Shown in pieces: positions 57,540 through 64,000 of a DNA stretch of 64,000 nt; positions within the stretch are counted from its first letter, which is position 1; each line of letters opens with the position of its first letter. This DNA comes from Rutstroemia sp. NJR-2017a BVV2. Taxonomy: Eukaryota; Ascomycota; Leotiomycetes; Helotiales; Rutstroemiaceae. The translations under genes were made by a program, and so were the position numbers. Under the pieces are notes generated by a model. It saw only the letters and a list, made by a program, of their open reading frames with translations. It was not told the DNA's origin and ran no database searches. Location of the stretch: assembly GCA_002946415.1 (NCBI GenBank), contig NJPS01000056.1, positions 62,001 to 126,000 of the forward strand. Reading direction: 5' to 3'.

Positions 57540-58448
57540 ATGCCCAAGATCACCATGGCTGCTCTTCAATTTCCATTCTTCAAGCCTGCTGAAGAATTAC
57601 CAGCATCTCTGCCGACCGTTTCGGACATTCTAACATCGGAGGATATCATCAAGGGAACGGAGACTTGGGCGACCAGGAAGGTCGTAGGCGTCGGCGAACA
57701 TTTCATCGCTAAATATGGCAAATCGAATGATGCGATAGAAGGCAAAAATCTACTTTTCCTAGAGCAAAACGGTTTCCAGAACATTGTTCCAAAACTGTAT
57801 GCGATGTGGAAGGAAGCAGACGGAACTCTATTCCTCGTGATGGAACGTTTGCGTGGTGATCCTCTTGACAAATTATGGCCAACGCTGCAAGAAGCCGACA
57901 AAGATCGTATTCTCAAAAATACAGCAGATATCTTCACCCAGATTAGAGCCGTACCGCATGAAGAATTCTTTGGCTCGGTCGACAAATGTCATATGCCACA
58001 TCATCTGTTCTGGTGCCCCGATCTCCCACAAAATATCTCGGGTCCATTCACAAATGAGCGTGCCGCTATACAAGGCCTTCTCGCAAAATCTCGAAAGAAT
58101 GCGCAAGGGAATAGGAAACATGCATACTTCGCTGATACATTCGAAGAGCAATTGATGGCAGGTCTAGTGGTGGATAATGGTAAAGCGCCTGTTTTTACTC
58201 ATTCCGACCTACAAAGAAAAAACATTCTCGTCGAAATAAAGGAAGACGATAAGCATGGGAAAGATTTTCGCGTCTCGTTAGTCGATTGGGAATCCGCGGG
58301 TTGGTATCCAGTATGGTGGGAATATTTTGTTGCATTTATTGCTTTGCAGTGGCAGGATGATTGGTGTAGGAAAGTAGTCAAGGTTGTTGACGCTTGGCCC
58401 GCGGAAGCTGCGCTCATGAAAATGGTCTATCATGATCTGTGGCTATAA
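57540..58448 (+). CDS. Aminoglycoside phosphotransferase (APH)-fold kinase
   Basis: A single exon encodes 302 residues from ATG MPKITMAALQFPFF. The APH fold shows the N-lobe HFIAKYGKS (Lys58), GKNLLFLEQNGF, the hinge LFLVMERLRGDPLDKLW (about 97-113), the catalytic loop FTHSDLQRKNIL (Asp223, Asn228) and the metal-binding SLVDWESAGWYP (Asp249), with all key residues present. Fungi have many such kinases with unknown small-molecule or protein substrates, so drug resistance should not be assumed. It lies 197 bases after the esterase stop on the same strand. Confidence 0.88.
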   Translation: MPKITMAALQFPFFKPAEELPASLPTVSDILTSEDIIKGTETWATRKVVGVGEHFIAKYGKSNDAIEGKNLLFLEQNGFQNIVPKLYAMWKEADGTLFLVMERLRGDPLDKLWPTLQEADKDRILKNTADIFTQIRAVPHEEFFGSVDKCHMPHHLFWCPDLPQNISGPFTNERAAIQGLLAKSRKNAQGNRKHAYFADTFEEQLMAGLVVDNGKAPVFTHSDLQRKNILVEIKEDDKHGKDFRVSLVDWESAGWYPVWWEYFVAFIALQWQDDWCRKVVKVVDAWPAEAALMKMVYHDLWL

Positions 58449-59279
58449 AGCTATCAAGAGCACTATCTATCTTTTCTATATGATTTTATATATAACTGAG
58501 GGAAAGGATACCTGAATAATAGACTGCTTTTCCCGACAAATCATCTGGGATAAACTAAATATTTGTAGCTCAAATCTATGATTTAAAATGAATTAATTGT
58601 TGTTGAAATTGAGGATATATTTTGATAAGGAAATGAGATTTTGGGTGGAAAATTAATTCCTTATTTTTAAGGTAGTAAATTTGCGACTTTTCATCTTGAT
58701 CATCAATCTTATATAGTAATCCCACCAAAAATCGATGATCCAAATTCATTTTTTCAAATCTTCATTTCAAGTACACAACTTCAACCTTAAATAAAAATAA
58801 GATTCAAAATGATCTTCTAAAGTATTCTATCCTGGCGATTATAAGGACTCAATTTTTAAATGTACTTTCTATATAAAATTTGGTGTAAGTACATTTCTTA
58901 CTTGAAAAGTGTATTCTCAAGTGGATACCATGCTTGCAGTGGACACTATACTTGCACCGACTAGGAAGCGAAGCTTTCCGTAGGAGGGTTACACGAACGC
59001 CGACGATTAGTGATAGTACCTTGGCGAAAAATCGGCTGTGCCGGTATAGAACATAGAAAATTGGGCAACCCCCGCATTCTCTAATATAACTTCAGAAACA
59101 ACCAACTCAAGCACATACGACCATAGATCAAGGAAAATTGGGCATCCCGTCCGCTCTGCCATACACAAGCCTTGAATCGGTGGATTAGTAGTTGGGTGGG
59201 TGACCACCAGCGAATCCCCACTGTTGTATGTTCTTTTTACTTTTTTTGCCTCCTCAGATCCCCTTATCCAAGAGGAGCA
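58449..59279. other. AT-rich block (to about 58980) and promoter of the BSC6-like gene
   Basis: From 58450 to about 58900 the sequence is roughly three quarters A+T or more, with no coding capacity. The remaining 300 bases have normal composition and should contain the MFS promoter. It could be an RIP-decayed repeat, but no transposon remnant is recognisable. Confidence 0.5.
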
Positions 59280-60683
59280 ATGTCTCGAACTGCGACAGTT
59301 GTTGAAGATTCTCATACTGAGATACCTCTTTCGACTTTTGTCCCCAGGCACAACGAACCCCCCAATGTCGCAGCTGAGCCCCCGCACCCATCGACACAAC
59401 CTTCTGAACAATGGATACACCTGGCCTTGGTACTCAAGCTCACCTCCTCAATTCTTGCTTTCTTCACAGCAGGTCTCAATGATGGAAGTCTTGGTTCTCT
59501 CATCCCTTATATTCTTACCACCTACACCGTCTCCACATCATCTATCGCATTCCTCTACCTCTCATCATTCATGGGTTGGATGTTCGCTGCCGTCTCAATC
59601 CCGGTGTTTCAGACCTATTTACATATTGGCAACGGTGGACTACTGCTTCTGGGTGCAAGCCTACAGCTCGTCGCTCAAATTCTGCGGATCTGGGGACCGC
59701 CGTGGGCTTTATTCGTCGTCAGCTTTGGTATCGCTGCTCTCGGTCAAGCATATCAAGATGCGCAGGCGAATACTTATGTCGCGCAGTTAGGCGAGAAGGC
59801 TCATAGGTGGTTGGGTGTTATCCATGCGGCGTACAGTGTGGGATGCCTAGTCGGTCCATTAGCTGTAACTGGGATTGCGAGTGTAAATTCGGATCACTGG
59901 ACTTGGAGTTATGGAGCGCTGGCAGGCGTTGCGGGCGTGAATGTTGGACTGGTGATTTGGGCTTTTTGGGGCGAGATGATGATGAAACAGGATGAATCGG
60001 ATGTCCCGTTCGATGCATCAGAACATGTTGACGGCAGAGGTAATAGTGGAGAAACGAGAAGGAACACGAAGATGTGGAAAGAAATCGGGGAGATTGTTAG
60101 AGAGAGAAACATTTGGTTCATCAGCTTGTTCTTTTTCTTCCATCTTGGAAGCGGCACTACGATCGGCGGCTGGCTCGTAACATACTTGTTAACCCTTTCC
60201 CCTAATTCTGGCATCCAGGCTTCCTCGATCGGGTACTTGCCGACACTCTTCTATTCCGGAATTGCACTTGGACGATTGATACTCATCGAACCTACTCATC
60301 GATATGGAGAACGTCCGATGCTCCTCCTTTACTCGGCGCTTTGTATTATCCTTCAGATCATCAACTGGCGCATCTTCAATTTAGTAGGAAGTGTAGTTAT
60401 CATCTGCTTGATGGGATTTCTTCTCGGGCCATTCTTTCCAGCGGCAATCTCGCATACCAAGTCACTTGTCCCGTCGAGAATTATCACGCCGGCTTTGAGT
60501 CTCATTTTCGTGATCGCGCAGGCTGGCGGAACGATATTCCCTGCTCTAACAGGTATTGTTGCGGCGAGCTTGGGTGACGGAGGAGGAGGGGTCAAAGTTC
60601 TGCAGCCCGTCGTCTTGGGGTTGTTGGGGGCGATGATGGCAGCCTGGTGGTTGGTTCCAGGGGTCGCGAGGAGGATGGATTGA
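59280..60683 (+). CDS. MFS protein, Bsc6-like
   Basis: A single exon gives 467 residues from ATG MSRTATVVEDSHTEI. An in-frame TTG at 59172 was not used. About 12 membrane segments are predicted, with the first at LVLKLTSSILAFFTAGLNDG. The ND-G-L motif there (FTAGLNDGSLGSLIPY), the AQLGEKAHRWLGVIHAAYSV region and the late motif GFLLGPFFPAAISHTKSLVP fit the fungal Bypass-of-stop-codon-6 family. Its members are uncharacterised transporters, possibly sugar-related. It is intronless, unlike the exporter at 53.4 kb. Confidence 0.87.
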   Translation: MSRTATVVEDSHTEIPLSTFVPRHNEPPNVAAEPPHPSTQPSEQWIHLALVLKLTSSILAFFTAGLNDGSLGSLIPYILTTYTVSTSSIAFLYLSSFMGWMFAAVSIPVFQTYLHIGNGGLLLLGASLQLVAQILRIWGPPWALFVVSFGIAALGQAYQDAQANTYVAQLGEKAHRWLGVIHAAYSVGCLVGPLAVTGIASVNSDHWTWSYGALAGVAGVNVGLVIWAFWGEMMMKQDESDVPFDASEHVDGRGNSGETRRNTKMWKEIGEIVRERNIWFISLFFFFHLGSGTTIGGWLVTYLLTLSPNSGIQASSIGYLPTLFYSGIALGRLILIEPTHRYGERPMLLLYSALCIILQIINWRIFNLVGSVVIICLMGFLLGPFFPAAISHTKSLVPSRIITPALSLIFVIAQAGGTIFPALTGIVAASLGDGGGGVKVLQPVVLGLLGAMMAAWWLVPGVARRMD

Positions 60684-61937
60684 TCAGAAATGTATCTCAG
60701 AAGATACTGCGAAAAACGAGGGGCAGTGTTGAGTTTGCGTTTCTCGAGCCTTGTATACAATTTGTAACCTTGACTTTCCTAATGAAGGGATAAAAGTAGA
60801 GGTGATAGGTGCAAGGGCCGACCCTTGCTATCAGGTGTCGATAATGATAAGTGGTTGATAAGCTGGGGTTGGGGTAATGCTGCTCGTACTGCCCTGCTGC
60901 ACTGTCCTTCTTAATGAACATGTAAGAAGCTCCACTGTTGCAACCAGAATGGAAAGAACAGCGGGGTGAGTTCATGAAGCCAACATGTAAGAGAATTTAT
61001 ATTGTTATCCGCCAGCAGTATAGATGAAGATATCGAAATCATAGCAAGAAAATAACAACTTCGAAGAAATAAACTTAATCAACACCCAGACATACTGTTC
61101 TCTGTCTTATCGCACGAAGCTCACATGGCCACTAGCCAAGCCTAGAAACGCTACAAGCCTCTTGCTCCCAAGCTAAAAGCTACTTTAGCCCTGCAGCAAC
61201 AACCATACAAACAGCTCAAAAATCAAGGTACCAACCTCATCAACATCTGCACCTTTCGGCTATTTTGCATCCTTCAGCCCGCTATGTCCTTCTCTGGTAG
61301 TTACATTGAGGGTATAGCCAATTGCACCATCGCATCGTGTGATACTGTGCATATCTCTAGACTTCATTGAGAGTCGAGCTCGATAAGCTGCAGGTAAGGG
61401 TAGGTGAGATGATGGCATGGTATAAGAATTCCTCACTTAAGGCTGGAGGGGAGCTTTGCTATGGAGGAAGCTTGTCTTCATTTTTGTGCTTTTCTTTCTC
61501 GAGAAATGCGGGCAGAAAGTGCTTGAATATATATCTGTAAGTGCTGCGATCGAGTCTTTTGTACTTTGAAGCCGAATCCCATTTCGCCGGTTCTCGCGCC
61601 GGCCAAGATTGAGAAGGAGGCTTCAAAGCTACCCCGCACCCATTCCGCACCTAGCTACGACATCTCACCTTGTCGCAATCGGAATTTTGGAGCTTGGAAT
61701 TGGAAGAAGCTCTGTAGACAAAGAACAACCGTGTCAAAATAAAGAGTGGTTGGTGTGACGACATCTAGCTGTGTTTGTTTGGAAGTGTGGACAAAGGAGT
61801 GGAAATCTTCTCGTGGAAATTTATCCTAGATCTTGAAATTATCGAGAGAACATTCAGACCATAGAAGTTTCTCTATTGGACTCGCAACGACATATCCTGG
61901 CTTTCAACCAATATATACAACTTCCGCCATATTCATC
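60684..61937. other. 1.25 kb intergenic region before the phosphatase-like gene
   Basis: No gene is supported. Contains the phosphatase-like promoter. Confidence 0.5.
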
Positions 61938-63830
61938 ATGGCACGGTCGCCGCTTCTCCTCCTGCTTTCCCTCTCTGCTTTCGTCGGGGCCGACAATACA
62001 GTGCCCATAACATGGTCGTCAATTGTGTACGCCTACCATGGAGAAAAAACTCCAGATATGCCTAATTCTAGCACTCCCAGCCTTACACCATTAGGTGCAC
62101 AGCAGCTCTACTCGGCGGGTTCTGTCATACGTGATCGATACCTCAGTTCGAATGACACACAGCTTACTCTAGGGCTGCCAATCAATGGATTGAGTACGGG
62201 TACAATCGTCAATAGTCAAATGCAAATTCTGAGTACGAGTGATGAATATGTTGTAGCTAGTGCACAAGCATTCATGCAGGGACTGTATCCACCTGTTGCA
62301 GGCATGAACGGGGGAAGCAGTGTAAGTAACCCAGCATCAGTTACACTGAACACCCAAAGAACGAAAGGTTGACCCAATTCACAGACTCTTGGGAATAAAT
62401 CCGTCGTCAATTATCCCTTGGGTGGCTATCAGTATCCAAATATCAACTCCCTCTCGACGGAGGACTACAACTATATTTGGTATGTTTGCTCTTGACTCCA
62501 TTGCACATCCTGCTAACCCTCATCTAGGATCGCTGGTAACGATCTATGCACAGAATACAACAAAGTCAATCTCAGAACTACTGCGGATCCATCGGGCTCT
62601 TTAATGAGCACAACTCTTGACTTTTATCGGTCCCAGGCCGATACCTTTTTCTCCGGCATCCCGACAGATCTCCTTAACTACGGCAACGCGATTGACCTGT
62701 ACGAATATGCTCTCTACCAGTATAACCACAACAGCTCCATCTACAATTCTTCATCTTCCCCCCATCTCCTAAACACCATCTACGAACTTGCCTCCGAAAA
62801 AGCCCAAGCTCTTAACACACCCTCCGCCTACTCCAACATCCAAGTCATCCCCGGCCAATCCCTCGCCTCCTACCTCCTCCAACAGTTCAACGCCGTCGTC
62901 ACCTCCAACGGCACTTACGACAAACTAACCCTCCTCTTCGGCAGTTTTGAGCCTATGCTCGCCTTCTTCTACCTCTCCTCCCTCTCCACCTCCGACCTAA
63001 CCACCAAACAATTCTCCATGCTCCCCGACCACGGCTCCATCATGGCCTTCGAGCTCTTCTCCTACATCCCCACTTCCACCGCCCAATCCAGCACGATACC
63101 ATTCCCGTCGACTGACGACCTCTACGTGCGCTTCCTCTTCCGAAACGGCACCGATGCCACGGACCCCCTGATCAGCTACCCGCTTTTCAACCGCGGGAAC
63201 TCGGAGATCGATATGCGGTTTGACGATTTCGTGCTCGAGGTGGGGAAGTTCTCGCTTAGTGGCGTGGTCGAGTGGTGTAATGCGTGCGGGTCGGTGAATC
63301 TGTTCTGCGGGGACCTGTTGGGCAATGAATCAGGATCGGGATCAGGGAGTAATTCGTCGGTGGGAAGTACCAAGGGTGGGATGGGTGCGGTGGTTGCGGG
63401 GGTGATTGGGGCTTTTGCTACGCTTGTGGCGGTTTTGCTGCTTTGTGGTGTTTTGGCGCTGTTTGGGTTTAGGATCGGGTATCGTGGGCGGGGGAAGAAA
63501 GGGGGTGCAGAGGGAGTGGCTGTTTTGAGGAGAGGAAGTAGCCACGCGGGGAATGGTGTGAAGGGTGGATTCAAAGGCGCGGAAAAGTTGGCTTCGGATA
63601 CTGATTTAACGATGGTTAAAGGAGGGGGAGGAATGGTTCGACATGAACGGGTTGGAAGCTGGGAATTGAACGAGTCGCCTGTCAAGACGAATTTGGATAA
63701 GGAGGTTGAAGAAGGTGTGAGCAAACCAGAGAGAGTGGTCAGTATGGCAGACTATGGAAGGAGAAGTGAGGATGGTATTGGCCCCGTTGATCCTTATGGA
63801 AAGGGGGTTGAAAGGGAGGATTATGTATAG
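61938..63830 (+). CDS. Membrane-anchored histidine-acid-phosphatase homologue with degenerate active site
   Basis: Three exons (61938-62321, 62385-62479, 62528-63830) encode 593 residues. The start MARSPLLLLLSLSAFVGADN is a signal peptide. The lumenal or extracellular domain follows the branch-2 histidine phosphatase plan: SSIVYAYHGEKTP (His about 34), LTPLGAQQLYSAGSVIRDRY, IVNSQMQILSTSDEYVVASA. The expected RHGxRxP is YHGEKTP with the Arg replaced by Tyr, and the expected distal HD reads PDHGS (about 326). A Ser/Gly linker, one membrane span (about 446-474, VVAGVIGAFATLVAVLLL) and a basic cytosolic tail of about 120 residues follow. It is likely a pseudoenzyme at the cell surface or vacuole. 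Confidence 0.85.
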
Positions 63831-64000
63831 GTGTGGACGGATTCCGGTGGGTTTGGTTACAGTTTCTAGTTTGACCTCTCAGGTGTTTGAGTCATGAGTA
63901 AGTTACAAACGGAGATGGGCTTGTGACTGGTTGATACCCTTTTTCTTACACTCTCTGATGATATTTATACCCATATACCTTTTTGAGACCGTATTCTTTT

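Noticed and set aside
63176..63724. 182-codon minus frame, proline-rich
   Set aside because: Shadow of the Gly/Ser linker and membrane span of the phosphatase-like gene.
1..64000. tRNA, rRNA, CRISPR array, transposase or virus-derived genes
   Set aside because: Scanned by eye; no cloverleaf-type sequence, regular repeat-spacer array, or recognisable transposon or viral protein was found.

Overview
The window is nuclear DNA of a filamentous ascomycete. Evidence: genes carry short spliceosomal introns (about 45-200 bases) with GTRNGT-type donors, CTRAC-like branch points and YAG acceptors. The set of genes is typically fungal: Zn2Cys6 regulator, Mrp49, Gep3, Psp1-domain protein, Hul4, Bsc6-like transporter. 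The protein sequences feel like Leotiomycetes (Helotiales), but that is an impression, not a test. I found no rRNA, tRNA, CRISPR array or transposase. Most gene models below were built by joining exons by eye. Exon sums are multiples of three and introns restore known family sequence, which is the main check on them.

Region 1-46.4 kb is mostly conserved housekeeping genes. In order: a partial, degenerate ER-type Hsp70 (-); a RasGEF with a fused Ras-like P-loop domain (-); a 2.5 kb non-coding stretch; an unknown basic protein (+); HIT1-type zinc finger protein (-) divergent from NFU1 (+); a 4.5 kb non-coding leader region; a PSP1-domain protein (+); a four-exon unknown gene (+); ribosomal protein eL15 (+); a HUL4-type HECT ligase (+); mitoribosomal MRP49 (-) divergent from the mitoribosome GTPase GEP3 (+); an unknown gene with one in-frame TGA (+); NHP2 (-); QCR8 (-) divergent from PHB1 (+); ATE1 (-) divergent from a Nudix diphosphoinositol-phosphate hydrolase (+); LSM1 (+); and a Lys/Glu-rich protein whose second exon can be read in two frames.

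Region 46.9-60.7 kb is accessory in character. It holds a phytanoyl-CoA-dioxygenase-like enzyme (-), a divergent FAD monooxygenase (+), a Zn2Cys6 regulator (+), a DHA1-like MFS exporter (+), a secreted type-B esterase (+), an APH-fold kinase (+), an AT-rich block, and a BSC6-like MFS protein (+). No PKS, NRPS or terpene cyclase is present. The dioxygenase/monooxygenase promoter and the exporter promoter share a nearly identical 22-base element made of two CGGTTCGG units with a 6-base spacer. This suggests the two oxidases, the exporter and the regulator between them form one co-regulated detoxification, catabolic or small-metabolite module. The window ends with a membrane-anchored histidine-acid-phosphatase homologue that has lost its catalytic motifs.
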